Source of the DNA: Oscillospiraceae bacterium
GTDB lineage: Bacteria > Bacillota > Clostridia > Oscillospirales > Oscillospiraceae
DNA length: 64,000 nt
NCBI GenBank assembly: GCA_910575265.1
Contig: CAJTEA010000005.1
Location: 62,001-126,000, forward strand
Reading direction: 5' to 3'
The translations under genes and the position numbers were made by a program. Shown here in pieces: positions 23,174 to 32,460 of this stretch (the stretch's first letter is position 1; each line of letters starts with the position of its first letter). The notes beneath the pieces were generated by a model. It had not been told where the DNA came from. It searched no databases and saw only the letters and a program-made list of their open reading frames with translations.

Positions 23174-24433
23174 CTAAAACACGCCTCTTTCCACGCTCCC
23201 GGCCACAAAGCCGCCCTGGCCGCTTTTTCCAGCCACCGTGGCGGCAAAGTAACGAATCTCATCCATGGCGTGGTCATGCTCCTTCCGCACCTGATCCTGC
23301 CCCTGGCACTTATCGTCCCAGCGGTAGAGGGAAAACTCCCGAACCGCGTCGGTACAGCCTCTGCAAATGACCAGCTTCCCGCTTTTCAGCAGCCGGGCGG
23401 TAAGCCGGATTCCGGACAGCACATGGTTGTCCGCCTTTTTCACCCGCCAGCCTCTCCGGCGCAGCGTCTCGCAGAAGCTGGCCGCCGAGGGGTCGGCCAC
23501 CACCGCCCGAACCGGCCGTCCTCCAGCCAGTCTGGTCAAATCATCGGCATACTCCTCATCGGTTTTCTGCCGCCTCATGGCCCGGCCGTCGTAATAATAC
23601 TCGCTCACCCGGTACCACACCTCATTTTTCCTCCCCCACAGCCCCATAGATGTGGGGTTGGAGGTGCCGTAGTCGCAGGAGATATACCACTCCTCAAAGG
23701 GCTCCTCCGGAGCCTCTTTCAGAAGGCTCTCATCAAAGAAGTCATACACCAGCCCCTCCGCGGCCACCCACTCCCCCAGCACAAACCGGCGGTAGAAGGT
23801 GCCCTGAAAGGTGTTGGCGTACCGCTCCCGCACCTCCTGAGACAGCCCCGGGTTGTCCGCCATGGTGAACGGGAGCCGCAGGACGTTTTTTTCCTCCGCC
23901 TTGAGGACCCACTCCTGATAAAACCAGTGAGCGGGAGACTCCGGATTACAGGAAAACCACAGTTTGCTCCCGGTAACCGAGCACCGGGCGGCGGTCTGCT
24001 CCACAAAGGACCGGGGCATCAGCGCCGCCTCGTCCAGCAGCGCCCCCGCCAGGGTGATCCCCTGAATCAGGGCGGCGGAGCTCTCGTCCTTCCCCCCAAA
24101 GAGGTAGAAAGAATTCCGCCGCCTGCCCAGCCGGACTTGAATGACGTTTTTGGACGCCTTCTGCGCACACCGGAACCCCATCCCCTCCAGCAGCGGAAGC
24201 AGCTCAGACAGCAGATTCCGCCGTACCGACTGGATGGTCCGCCCGCACAAGGCGAAGTTCCGGTTTTGAAAGGAGCTCATGGCCCAGCAGAAGAAAGAAA
24301 GGCCGGTACACAGCGTTTTTCCGCTGCGCACCGCCCCATCGCAGATAATGGCCTGCCGCCCCCGGTCCGGGGAACCGGGCCTCCACCAGGTCAGCACCCG
24401 CCTTTGTTTGGGAGAAAACACCATTCCACCCAC
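23174..24433 (-). CDS. Phage terminase large subunit
   Basis: DNA-packaging motor and nuclease, 419 residues, from a GTG with GGAGGGGG eight bases upstream. The ATPase part has Walker A GAVRSGKT at 33-40 and Walker B ALLDEA at 131-136. The nuclease part has acidic residues in SCDYGTSNP (Asp254), VVADPSAASF and DHAMDEIRY near 398. All catalytic positions appear intact, so packaging is plausible. In PBSX the equivalent packages random host DNA; whether this one does is unknown. Confidence 0.93.
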   Translation of the reverse strand: MGGMVFSPKQRRVLTWWRPGSPDRGRQAIICDGAVRSGKTLCTGLSFFCWAMSSFQNRNFALCGRTIQSVRRNLLSELLPLLEGMGFRCAQKASKNVIQVRLGRRRNSFYLFGGKDESSAALIQGITLAGALLDEAALMPRSFVEQTAARCSVTGSKLWFSCNPESPAHWFYQEWVLKAEEKNVLRLPFTMADNPGLSQEVRERYANTFQGTFYRRFVLGEWVAAEGLVYDFFDESLLKEAPEEPFEEWYISCDYGTSNPTSMGLWGRKNEVWYRVSEYYYDGRAMRRQKTDEEYADDLTRLAGGRPVRAVVADPSAASFCETLRRRGWRVKKADNHVLSGIRLTARLLKSGKLVICRGCTDAVREFSLYRWDDKCQGQDQVRKEHDHAMDEIRYFAATVAGKSGQGGFVAGSVERGVF

Positions 24434-24436
24434 GCC

Positions 24437-24730
24437 CTATCCCCCCTCCATAGCCTGGAGGAAGCGGTCCACCTGGTCCTCGCCGCTGTGGTCCACCGTA
24501 TCCAGCAGCCGCTCCAGCAGCCGCCCCCGGTCCACAAATTTCAGCTCCACCACGCCGCTGCTCCCCCGCTTGAACTCGGTAAGGGCATCCAGGTCCAGTC
24601 CGTCGGTCCCGCACCACTCCTCTGGCGGAAAGCAGGCCAGCTTAACGGCGTCCCCCGCCCCCGCGTTGGCCAGCTTCCACATCCGTTTGATAATCTGCTC
24701 CCGGTTGGGGAGCTTACTTGCTTTCGTCAC
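24437..24730 (-). CDS. Small protein in the terminase small-subunit position
   Basis: A 97-residue protein from a GTG with AGGAGG six bases before it. The frame is open further upstream, but that part reads as low-complexity leader. It starts TKASKLPNREQIIKRMWKLANAGAGDAVKLA, a helical region of the kind that binds DNA or oligomerises. It is followed by GSSGVVELKFVDRGRLLERLLD. Terminase small subunits are normally longer and hold a clear helix-turn-helix; I see only a weak one. First gene of the module. I found no housekeeping promoter between it and the divergent gene. Confidence 0.65.
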   Translation of the reverse strand: MTKASKLPNREQIIKRMWKLANAGAGDAVKLACFPPEEWCGTDGLDLDALTEFKRGSSGVVELKFVDRGRLLERLLDTVDHSGEDQVDRFLQAMEGG

Positions 24731-24887
24731 CTCATCCCTCCTCACCTGAACCGCGGTGAGGGGAAAAAGTTGCACGTTTCCGTTCACCGAACAAAAAATA
24801 TTTTTTCTTCCCCCCCTTTCGCCTCTTTTTTCTTCCCCTCCAAGGTACACTGTGCCTTGTTTGCAAAAAATACCGCTGTTCTCCAGC

Positions 24888-24913
24888 GTATAGAAAAAGT
24901 TTCCCCTCCATAT
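24888..24913 (+). promoter_or_regulatory. Possible forespore-type promoter
   Basis: GTATA, 16 bases, CATAT, roughly like SigF/SigG elements, upstream of the D-Ala-D-Ala carboxypeptidase. The -10 overlaps the first arm of a perfect inverted repeat, CCATATCC at 24908-24915 and GGATATGG at 24937-24944. dacF of Bacillus is SigF-dependent, which gives the guess some weight. Confidence 0.25.
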
Positions 24914-24962
24914 CCTGACCATACCCGCAAATTTTTGGATATGGATTCAGGAGGAACCATCT

Positions 24963-26108
24963 ATGAAACAATATGTATCCCTGCTTCTGGCCGCCCTTAT
25001 CCTGACCGTCTCTCTCCCCACCGCGGGGGCGGCGGCGGAAAGCGGCCTGTCTCTGTCCTGCGCCTCCGCTGTACTCATGGAAAAGGAGACGGGAGCCTTC
25101 CTGCTGGAGGAAAATTCCCATGAGAAGCTGGAGCCCGCCAGTGTCACCAAAATCATGACCCTGCTCCTGGTCATGGAGGCCCTGGACTCCGGCCGCGTCT
25201 CCAGGGACGATATGGTCTCCGTCTCCGCCTACGCCGCCGGCATGGGCGGCTCCCAGGTCTATCTGGAGGAGGGGGAGCGGATGCCCGTATCTGAGATGAT
25301 CAAATGTGTCACCGTGGTGTCGGGCAACGACTGCGCCGTGGCGCTGGCCGAGCACCTGGCCGGCAGCGAAGGGGCCTTTGTCACCCAGATGAACCAGCGG
25401 GCCCAGGAACTGGGCATGGTGGACACCACTTTTCTAAACTGCACCGGCCTGCCCGCCCAGGGGCACGTGACCTCCGCCCATGACATTGCCCTCATGTCCC
25501 GGGAGCTGATCCTGAACCACCCGGGCATTCGGGAGTACACCACCATCTGGATGGACTCCATCCGCGATGGGGAGTTCGGCCTGACCAACACCAACCGTCT
25601 GGTCCGCTTCTATGAGGGGGCCACCGGCCTGAAAACCGGCTACACCAGCTCCGCCCACTACTGCATGTCCGCCACCGCCGAGCGGGACGGCATGGAGCTC
25701 ATCGCCGTGGTGATGAAATCCCCCACCAGCAGCCAGCGCTTTGAGGACGCCAAAGCCCTTCTGGACTACGGCTTCGCCAACTACGCCGCCGTCCCTGTCT
25801 ACCCCGACGCCCCACTGGCCCCGGTCGACGTGCTCCTGGGTACCCAGGCCCAGGTCCAGCCCCAGCTGGAGCGGGACTGCCGCCTTCTGGTACGCCGGGG
25901 AGAGGAAAGCCAGGTAACCACCCAGCTCTCTCTGTCCGAAAATGTGGAAGCCCCGGTGGAACAGGGGCAGATTCTGGGGCAGCTGGAGGTCTATGTGGCC
26001 GGCGAGCCGCGGGACACTGTGCCGATTCTCTCCGCCCAGCAGGTGGACAGGCTGTCCATCCCCGGCATTTTTACCAGAATGCTCAGCAAGCTGCTGATGG
26101 CGGGATAA
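24963..26108 (+). CDS. dacF: D-alanyl-D-alanine carboxypeptidase (DacF-type, peptidase S11)
   Basis: Penicillin-binding carboxypeptidase of 381 residues that trims the terminal D-Ala from peptidoglycan stem peptides outside the membrane. The signal peptide covers about residues 1-25. Active-site motifs are SVTK at 60-63, SGN at 120-122 and KTG at 224-226. A PBP5-type C-terminal beta domain follows, ending in a short amphipathic helix (IPGIFTRMLSKLL) that could anchor it. The ribosome site AGGAGG is strong. The dacF name follows spore-former usage and may be generous. Confidence 0.85.
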   Translation: MKQYVSLLLAALILTVSLPTAGAAAESGLSLSCASAVLMEKETGAFLLEENSHEKLEPASVTKIMTLLLVMEALDSGRVSRDDMVSVSAYAAGMGGSQVYLEEGERMPVSEMIKCVTVVSGNDCAVALAEHLAGSEGAFVTQMNQRAQELGMVDTTFLNCTGLPAQGHVTSAHDIALMSRELILNHPGIREYTTIWMDSIRDGEFGLTNTNRLVRFYEGATGLKTGYTSSAHYCMSATAERDGMELIAVVMKSPTSSQRFEDAKALLDYGFANYAAVPVYPDAPLAPVDVLLGTQAQVQPQLERDCRLLVRRGEESQVTTQLSLSENVEAPVEQGQILGQLEVYVAGEPRDTVPILSAQQVDRLSIPGIFTRMLSKLLMAG

Positions 26109-26114
26109 GCAGCC

Positions 26115-26152
26115 GCTGTGCAGGGCGGGGCTCCACCCCTGTCCTGCACAGC
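26115..26152 (+). terminator. Hairpin after dacF
   Basis: GCTGTGCAGG pairs perfectly with CCTGCACAGC, with an inner GGGG/CCCC stem. There is no T-run, so it may be a factor-assisted terminator or mRNA 3' stabiliser. Confidence 0.5.
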
Positions 26153-26207
26153 CGCTGTCCCTTGCGGCGCTATGAATTTCTTTTCCCCCACTTTTCCACT
26201 ATTTTAC

Positions 26208-26236
26208 TTGACGGCTCTCTTCCCTTGTTGTATAAT
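26208..26236 (+). promoter_or_regulatory. Promoter of the glycogen operon
   Basis: TTGACG, 17 bases, TATAAT: a near-consensus promoter with an 80-base leader before glgB. No riboswitch-like structure was recognised in the leader. Confidence 0.8.
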
Positions 26237-26324
26237 TTTTATAAATATATCCAGCCGCTTTTGTAACCCCCTTGTTAGAAATAGCCGACAACAGTCTATA
26301 AAAGATTTCCACGAGGTGATAATT

Positions 26325-28454
26325 ATGTCCAAATACGTAGAAAATCTCTCTGAACACGACCTTTATTTAGAACTTGAGGCCTTTTCCGAGGGCCGCTCCA
26401 CCCACGCCTGGAAGTGCTTCGGCTCCCATCCCGCCAAGGACGAAAACGGTGTCGAGGGCTATCTGTTCCGGGTCTGGGCTCCCAACGCCCCCAAGGTCAC
26501 CATCATCGGCGATTTTAACGGCTGGAACCTGGAGGCCACCCCCATGTCCAGAGTGGAGGGCGGCATCTGGGAGGCCTTTGTTCCCGGCCTGAACCGCTAC
26601 GACGCCTACCAGTACGCCGTACATAAGGCGGACGGCAGCGGCTTTATCGGTAAGGTGGACCCCTACGGCTTTCACTCCGCCACCCGGCCTGACGTGTCCA
26701 GCAAGATCTACGACCTGGACACCGGTTACCAGTGGGGTGACCGGGACTGGCTCACCTTCCGGGCCAAAAACCCGCTCTACCGCCGCCCCATGAACATCTA
26801 CGAGTGTCACCTGGGCTCCTGGCGGCGCACCGGCGAGGGCGAGTTCCTCAGCTACCGGGACACCGCCTCCTATCTGGTGCCCTACGTGAAGGAGATGGGC
26901 TTCACCCATGTGGAGCTGCTCCCCGTCACTGAGCACCCCCTGGACGCCTCCTGGGGCTACCAGTGCACCGGCTATTTCGCCGCCACCAGCCGCTTTGGCA
27001 CCCCAGATGACCTGAAATACCTCATCGACCAGCTCCACCAGGCGGGCATCGGTGTGATTATGGACTGGGTTCCCGCCCATTTCCCCCGGGACGCCTTCGG
27101 CCTGTATAACTTCGACGGCACCCCCACCTATGAATACGCCGATCCCCGGAAGGGGGAGCATAAGGAGTGGGGCACCGACGTGTTTGACTTCGGTCGCAGC
27201 GAGGTCCGCTCCTTCCTGTTCTCCTCGGCCATGTTCTGGCTGGAGGAGTACCACATGGACGGCCTGCGGGTAGACGCGGTGTCTTCCATGCTCTACCTGG
27301 ACTACAACCGCAAGAACGGCGAGTGGCTGCCCAACGTCAGCGGCGGCCACGAGAATCTGGAGGCCATCAAGTTCTTCCAGGACCTGAACACCGCCGTCTT
27401 CGCCGCCCACCCCGACGTGCTGATGGTAGCGGAGGAGTCCACCGCCTGGCCCAAGGTGACCAAACCAGTGGACGACGGCGGCCTGGGCTTCAACTTCAAG
27501 TGGAACATGGGCTGGATGAACGACATCTGCCACTATATCAAGCTGGACCCCTATTTCCGTCAGTTCAACCATCGAGACATCACCTTCTCCCTGATGTACG
27601 CCTTCTCTGAGAACTATATCCTGCCTCTGTCTCACGACGAGGTAGTCCACATGAAGGGCTCCTTCTTTGGCAAAATGCCCGGAGACAACCCTCTGAAATT
27701 CGCCGGCGTTCGGGCTTTCTACGCCTATATGATGACCCATCCCGGCAAGAAGCTCACCTTCATGGGCGCTGAGCTGGGCCAGTGGAACGAATGGCACTTT
27801 GAATACTCTCTGGACTGGCACCTGCTGCAATACGCTCCCCACCGCCAGACCCAGGAATTCTTCAAGGCGATGAACGCCTTCTACCTGGAGAACGCCCCCC
27901 TGTGGGACCAGGACGACTCCTGGCAGGGCTTCCAGTGGCTGTGCGCCGACGACAACAACGCCAATACCGTGGCTTTCCTGCGCTGGGACCGGAAGGGAAC
28001 CCCCCTCATCGTGCTGTGCAACTTCTCCCCCGAGCATCGGAACGGCTACCGGGTAGGCGCCCCCTTCGGCGGTACCTGGGCGGTGGCGTTCAACACCGAC
28101 GACCCGGCCTATGGCGGCGAGGGCATGGGGGACAAGGCCCCCGTCAAAACGGAGAAAATCCCCTGCCACGACCAGCAGCAGTCCTTCACTGTGGATCTCC
28201 CCCCCATGTCCGCTGTGATTTTCCGCTGCACCCGGAAGAACCCCGTCCGCAAGCCCAAGGCCGACAAGGCCGAGGGAGAGAAGAAGCCCTCCGCCAAAAA
28301 AACTGCCGTCAAGAAGTCCTCCGCCCAGGCTGGGGCCGCCTCCGCCCCGGAGGAGGCCCCCAAGCGCCGGACCCGCAAGCCCAAGGAGAAGGTGGAAAAG
28401 GCCCCCGCCGCTGAAAAGCCTAAGCGCGCCCGGGCCAGGAAGGCGGACAAATAA
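26325..28454 (+). CDS. glgB: 1,4-alpha-glucan branching enzyme with basic C-terminal tail
   Basis: GH13 enzyme of 709 residues that makes alpha-1,6 branches in glycogen. A CBM48 domain (about 30-130, VWAPNAPKVTIIGDFNGW) precedes the barrel. Catalytic regions include VIMDWVPAHFPRDAFGL, DGLRVDAVSSMLYLDY (nucleophile Asp), VAEESTAWP (acid Glu) and LPLSHDEVVHMKGS. The ATG at 26325 has GAGGTG six bases ahead; the frame stays open upstream but without support. From about residue 634 the protein carries roughly 75 extra residues rich in Lys, Ala, Arg and Pro (AKKTAVKKSSAQAG, EEAPKRRTRKPKEK), resembling histone H1 or ribosomal tails. That extension is not part of the usual enzyme. Confidence 0.95.
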   Translation: MSKYVENLSEHDLYLELEAFSEGRSTHAWKCFGSHPAKDENGVEGYLFRVWAPNAPKVTIIGDFNGWNLEATPMSRVEGGIWEAFVPGLNRYDAYQYAVHKADGSGFIGKVDPYGFHSATRPDVSSKIYDLDTGYQWGDRDWLTFRAKNPLYRRPMNIYECHLGSWRRTGEGEFLSYRDTASYLVPYVKEMGFTHVELLPVTEHPLDASWGYQCTGYFAATSRFGTPDDLKYLIDQLHQAGIGVIMDWVPAHFPRDAFGLYNFDGTPTYEYADPRKGEHKEWGTDVFDFGRSEVRSFLFSSAMFWLEEYHMDGLRVDAVSSMLYLDYNRKNGEWLPNVSGGHENLEAIKFFQDLNTAVFAAHPDVLMVAEESTAWPKVTKPVDDGGLGFNFKWNMGWMNDICHYIKLDPYFRQFNHRDITFSLMYAFSENYILPLSHDEVVHMKGSFFGKMPGDNPLKFAGVRAFYAYMMTHPGKKLTFMGAELGQWNEWHFEYSLDWHLLQYAPHRQTQEFFKAMNAFYLENAPLWDQDDSWQGFQWLCADDNNANTVAFLRWDRKGTPLIVLCNFSPEHRNGYRVGAPFGGTWAVAFNTDDPAYGGEGMGDKAPVKTEKIPCHDQQQSFTVDLPPMSAVIFRCTRKNPVRKPKADKAEGEKKPSAKKTAVKKSSAQAGAASAPEEAPKRRTRKPKEKVEKAPAAEKPKRARARKADK

Positions 28455-28527
28455 CGGGCACACTCGAGGCCAAACAGCCCCGAACCTCATAGATGCCACC
28501 GCACCAAAAAAGTAAGAGGTGAACAGC

Positions 28528-29736
28528 ATGAAAAAAGAAATTGTCGCCATGCTGCTGGCCGGAGGTCAAGGCAGCCGCCTTTACGCTCTGACCAGCAACG
28601 TGGCAAAGCCCGCCGTCCCCTTTGGCGGAAAGTACCGCATCATTGACTTTCCTCTGTCCAACTGCGTCAACTCCGGCATCGACACTGTAGGCGTCCTCAC
28701 CCAATACCGCCCTCTGGAGCTGAACAGCTACCTGGGCAACGGTCAGCCCTGGGACCTGGACCGGTCTGACGGCGGCGTCCATATCCTCCCCCCCTACCTG
28801 GGCGAGGGCGAAAAGGGCAGCTGGTACAAGGGAACCGCCAACGCCATTTACCAGAACATCGGTTTTCTGGACCTGTACGACCCTGAATACGTAGTTGTTT
28901 TGTCCGGCGACCATATCTATAAAATGGACTACTCCGAGATGGTGGATTTCCACAAGAAGTCCGAGGCGGCCTGTACCATCTCCGTGCTGGAGGTCACCAT
29001 GGAGGAGGCCAAGCGCTTCGGCATCCTGAACGTGGAAGCGGACGACAAGGTATACGAATTTGAGGAAAAGCCCCCCCAGCCCAAGAGCAACCTGGCCTCT
29101 ATGGGCATCTATGTGTTCACCTGGTCCAAGCTGCGCAAGTATCTGATTGATGACGAGGCCGACCCCAACTCCTCCAACGACTTCGGCAAAAACATCATCC
29201 CCAACATGCTGAACGCCGGCGAGAAGCTGATGGCTTACCGCTTTGCCGGCTACTGGAAGGACGTAGGCACCATCGACTCTCTCTGGGACGCCAATATGGA
29301 CCTGTTGTCCCGGAACAGCGGCCTGGACATGTATGATGAGAGCTGGCCCATCTACGCCCGTACCCCCATCAAGCCCCCCCATGTCACCGGCCCTGACGCC
29401 TCCATTTCCCACTCCCTGGTCACCGGCGGCTGCCAGGTGGACGGCACTGTGGCCAACTCGGTTCTCTTCAACTCCGTCACTGTGGAGAAGGACGCCGACA
29501 TCCAGTATTCCATCCTCATGCCTGGCGCCACTGTCAAGGAAGGGGCCAAGGTCTACTATTCCATCGTGGCCGAGGGCGCCACAGTTGAGGCCGGAGCCAC
29601 CGTAGGCTCCGCCCCTGACGGCGGTGAGAACTGGGGCATCGCCGTGGTGGCCGGCGGAGTCACCGTGGGCGAGAGGGCCACCGTTCCGCCAAAAGCCATG
29701 ATTCGCAAAGATGTGAAAGGAGGTGAGCAGGCATGA
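28528..29736 (+). CDS. glgC: Glucose-1-phosphate adenylyltransferase
   Basis: Makes ADP-glucose from glucose-1-phosphate and ATP, the committed step of glycogen synthesis. The enzyme has 402 residues. The nucleotide-binding signature [14 protein letters not shown] is at about 11-24, followed by [20 protein letters not shown]. The catalytic loop [10 protein letters not shown] and the substrate motif [14 protein letters not shown] come next, and a left-handed beta-helix closes the protein. The ATG at 28528 was chosen for its GAGGTG site. The stop overlaps the glgD start, so GlgC and GlgD are probably made together and form a hetero-oligomer, as in Bacillus and clostridia. Confidence 0.95.
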   Translation: MKKEIVAMLLAGGQGSRLYALTSNVAKPAVPFGGKYRIIDFPLSNCVNSGIDTVGVLTQYRPLELNSYLGNGQPWDLDRSDGGVHILPPYLGEGEKGSWYKGTANAIYQNIGFLDLYDPEYVVVLSGDHIYKMDYSEMVDFHKKSEAACTISVLEVTMEEAKRFGILNVEADDKVYEFEEKPPQPKSNLASMGIYVFTWSKLRKYLIDDEADPNSSNDFGKNIIPNMLNAGEKLMAYRFAGYWKDVGTIDSLWDANMDLLSRNSGLDMYDESWPIYARTPIKPPHVTGPDASISHSLVTGGCQVDGTVANSVLFNSVTVEKDADIQYSILMPGATVKEGAKVYYSIVAEGATVEAGATVGSAPDGGENWGIAVVAGGVTVGERATVPPKAMIRKDVKGGEQA

Positions 29737-30848
29737 ACGATCTGCACGGAATTCTGTTCGCGTACCGTTCCGACGCCAACCTGGGCGAGCTGACCCGTCC
29801 CCGCAACACCTGCTCTCTGCCCTTCGGCGGCCGGTACCGCCTGATCGACTTTATGCTGTCCAACTGCGTCAACGCCGGCATCACCGACGTGGGCGTGGTG
29901 GTTCACCAGAGCTACCAGTCCCTTCTGGACCATCTTGGCTCCGGTAAGGACTGGGACCTGAGCCGCAAGCACGGCGGCCTGCGCATTCTGCCCCCCTTCA
30001 GCTACACCGAGCAGGGCCATGGCGAATACCGGGGCAGCATGGAGGCCCTGGCCGGCGTCTACGATTACCTGGAGGACATCCGTCAGGACTATGTCCTTCT
30101 GGCCTGGGGCGATGTGGCGGTCAACCTGCCGGTGAACGAGGTGTTCCAGCAGCACCTGAACTCCGGCGCTGACATCACCATGGTCTGTACCCCCACCCTG
30201 AAGGGCGCGCCTCAGTTCTCCGAGTACGTGGAGGTCAGCGAGGAGGGCCGGATCACCGACCTGTCCGTCCACCCCACCTCCGCCGACAAGGCGCTGGAGT
30301 CTCTGGAGATTTACATTCTGTCCAAGCGTCTGCTCATGGACATGGTAGACTACTGCTCCGCCCATGACGTAACCAACTTCAGCCGCGGCGTTCTCCAGCC
30401 CCGCCTGAAATCTCTGAAAATGATGCCCTACATCCACAAGGGCTATGTGGGCCGGTTCCAGTCGGTGAGCGACTATTTCCAGCGCTCTCAAGACCTGCTG
30501 AATCCCGAGGTCCGGGCCGACCTGTTCAACCCCGCCCGTCCCATCCGCACCAAGGACCAGTCCAACCCCTCCACCTACTACGGCCCCGGATCCGTCTCCA
30601 AGTGCTCTCTCATCGCTGACGGCTGCTACATTGAGGGCGAGGTGGAAAACTCCATCCTGGCCCGCGGCGTCATCGTGGAAAAGGGCGCCAAGGTATCCAA
30701 CAGTGTGCTGATGCAGGGCACCGTGGTCAAGGCCAGCGCCTCTTTGTCCTATGTCATCGCTGACAAGGCCGTAACAGTAAACGAGGGGCGCGCCCTCATG
30801 GGCCACTTCACCTATCCCCTGGCCATCGCCAAGGGCAGCGTCGTTTAA
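29733..30848 (+). CDS. glgD: GlgD, regulatory paralogue of ADP-glucose pyrophosphorylase
   Basis: A 371-residue GlgC homologue. The N-terminal pyrophosphorylase motif is changed: GlgC's GGQGSRL becomes [20 protein letters not shown]. This fits the known loss of catalysis in GlgD, which modulates Glg[17 protein letters not shown] is retained, as is the C-terminal beta-helix ([17 protein letters not shown]). It is translationally coupled to glgC by ATGA with the site AGGAGGTGAG. Confidence 0.93.
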   Translation: MNDLHGILFAYRSDANLGELTRPRNTCSLPFGGRYRLIDFMLSNCVNAGITDVGVVVHQSYQSLLDHLGSGKDWDLSRKHGGLRILPPFSYTEQGHGEYRGSMEALAGVYDYLEDIRQDYVLLAWGDVAVNLPVNEVFQQHLNSGADITMVCTPTLKGAPQFSEYVEVSEEGRITDLSVHPTSADKALESLEIYILSKRLLMDMVDYCSAHDVTNFSRGVLQPRLKSLKMMPYIHKGYVGRFQSVSDYFQRSQDLLNPEVRADLFNPARPIRTKDQSNPSTYYGPGSVSKCSLIADGCYIEGEVENSILARGVIVEKGAKVSNSVLMQGTVVKASASLSYVIADKAVTVNEGRALMGHFTYPLAIAKGSVV

Positions 30849-30862
30849 CCGCTTGCTGACTT

Positions 30863-30893
30863 CAGACGCCTTCCTCAGTGAGGAGGGCGTCTG
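30863..30893 (+). repeat. Intercistronic hairpin between glgD and glgA
   Basis: CAGACGCC and GGCGTCTG enclose a second stem TTCCTC/GAGGAG with a three-base loop. There is no U-tract, so a processing or stabilising element is likelier than a terminator. Confidence 0.55.
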
Positions 30894-30929
30894 ACTGAAC
30901 TCAAATCTTTCGGAAAAGAGGACCGTATT

Positions 30930-32366
30930 ATGAAAATCTTATTTGCCACCTCCGAAGCCGCCCCCTTCATCAAGACCGGTGGACTGGCCGACGTAGCCGG
31001 CTCCCTGCCCCAGGCCCTGGCGGCCGAGGGGCACGAGCTCAAGGTGATCCTCCCTCTCTACGAGGGCATCAGCGAGGACTGGCGCTCCAAAATGACCTTC
31101 CTGAAGTACTTCAACGTCACCCTGGCCTGGCGCCAGGTGTATTGCGGCATCTTCGAGGCGGAGTATCAGGGCGTCACCTTCTGGTTCGTGGACAACGAGT
31201 ATTACTTCAAGCGCTGGCAGCTCTACGGCCACTTTGACGACTGCGAGCGCTTCGCCTACTTCTCCCGGGCCGTGGTTGAGACCCCGGGCCAGCTGGACTG
31301 GGCTCCGGACATCATCCACTGCAACGACTGGCAGACCGCGCTGGTTCCCGTCTACCTTCTGGAGGAGAAATACCGCGTTCCCCAGCTGGCGGGCGCTAAA
31401 ACCGTATACACCATCCACAACATTGAGTATCAGGGCCGCTACGGCGACCAGGTGCTCCAGGACGTAATCGGCCTGGATCGCAGCTACTTCAACGAGGGAA
31501 TGCTGGCCTACCACCGGGACGTCAACCTGATGAAGGGCGCCATCATGGCCTCCAACTTTGTCACCACCGTCTCTCCCACCTACGCCCAGGAGCTGCGCAC
31601 TCCCTTCTACGCCCACGGCCTGGACGGAGTGATCAACCAGCAGAGCGGCAAGCTGGAGGGTATTCTCAACGGCATCGACACCACCCTGTATAACCCGGAG
31701 ACCATGTCCGGCCTGGCCGCCAACTACACCTTCAAGACGCTGACCAAGGGCAAGGCCGCCTGCAAAGCGGCCCTCCAGCAGGCTGTGGGCCTCCAGGAGA
31801 ACCCGGATGTGCCCCTGATCGCCTGTGTCTCCCGCCTGGTGGGCCACAAGGGCTTCTCTCTGGTCACCGACGCCCTTCACGAAATCATGGGTATGGACAT
31901 GCAGATGGTGGTGCTGGGCACCGGCGACTGGCAGTATGAGGAGGCCTTCCGCCACGCTCAGGGCCAGTATCCCGGCCGCTTCGCCGCCCAGCTGACCTAC
32001 TCCGCTCCCCTTTCCAATATGATCTACGCCGGCGCGGACATGTTCCTCATGCCCTCCGTCTCTGAGCCCTGCGGTCTGAGCCAGATGATCGCCATGCGCT
32101 TCGGCACCATCCCCATTGTCCGGGAAACCGGCGGTCTGAAGGACAGCGTCACCCCCTATAACAAGTACGAGGGCACCGGCCGGGGCTTCACCTTCTCCAA
32201 CATCAGCGCCGGCGACATGGTCTGGGTCATCCGCGAGGCGGTGGACCTGTATCACAACAACAAAAAGGCCTGGAAGGGCCTGCAAAAGGAGGGTATGGCC
32301 GTCGATTTCTCCTGGAAGAGTTCCGCCCAGCAGTATCTGGACACCTACCAGCGGATCCTGGGGTGA
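30930..32366 (+). CDS. glgA: Glycogen synthase (ADP-glucose dependent)
   Basis: GT5 glycosyltransferase of 478 residues that extends alpha-1,4-glucan from ADP-glucose. The N-terminal KTGGLADVAGSLPQAL motif (about 17-32) binds substrate. The Rossmann halves are linked near LEGILNGIDTTLYNP. The C-terminal catalytic segment has MFLMPSVSEPCGLSQMIAM and the ETGGLKDSV loop. The length is typical. The start is preceded by AAAAGAGGACCGT. Fourth gene of the glg operon. Confidence 0.95.
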   Translation: MKILFATSEAAPFIKTGGLADVAGSLPQALAAEGHELKVILPLYEGISEDWRSKMTFLKYFNVTLAWRQVYCGIFEAEYQGVTFWFVDNEYYFKRWQLYGHFDDCERFAYFSRAVVETPGQLDWAPDIIHCNDWQTALVPVYLLEEKYRVPQLAGAKTVYTIHNIEYQGRYGDQVLQDVIGLDRSYFNEGMLAYHRDVNLMKGAIMASNFVTTVSPTYAQELRTPFYAHGLDGVINQQSGKLEGILNGIDTTLYNPETMSGLAANYTFKTLTKGKAACKAALQQAVGLQENPDVPLIACVSRLVGHKGFSLVTDALHEIMGMDMQMVVLGTGDWQYEEAFRHAQGQYPGRFAAQLTYSAPLSNMIYAGADMFLMPSVSEPCGLSQMIAMRFGTIPIVRETGGLKDSVTPYNKYEGTGRGFTFSNISAGDMVWVIREAVDLYHNNKKAWKGLQKEGMAVDFSWKSSAQQYLDTYQRILG

Positions 32367-32397
32367 CAACGTAGGGGCAATCCACTTTCAAGAAAAT

Positions 32398-32424
32398 AAA
32401 TACTCAAATTTTAAAGGAGTATTT
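32398..32424 (+). promoter_or_regulatory. Hairpin covering a ribosome-binding site
   Basis: AAATACTC pairs with GAGTATTT (8 bp). The downstream arm includes part of AAAGGAG, the ribosome site for the short frame at 32428. It could therefore modulate translation of the uORF and lipoprotein. Confidence 0.45.
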
Positions 32425-32427
32425 CGT

Positions 32428-32460
32428 ATGAAAAAGGCAGTAGGCTGTAATGGACCTTAA
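32428..32460 (+). CDS. Ten-residue upstream frame overlapping a lipoprotein start
   Basis: MKKAVGCNGP followed by TAA, with a very good ribosome site (AAAGGAG, eight bases). It ends eight bases inside the lipoprotein frame that starts at 32450. It may be a translational-coupling leader. Alternatively it may be the original lipoprotein N-terminus, cut off by a one-base frameshift. Confidence 0.4.
   Translation: MKKAVGCNGP

Noticed and set aside
26367-28550. A 727-codon minus-strand frame opposite glgB
   Set aside because: Antisense shadow; glgB has intact catalytic motifs and a promoter in the other direction.
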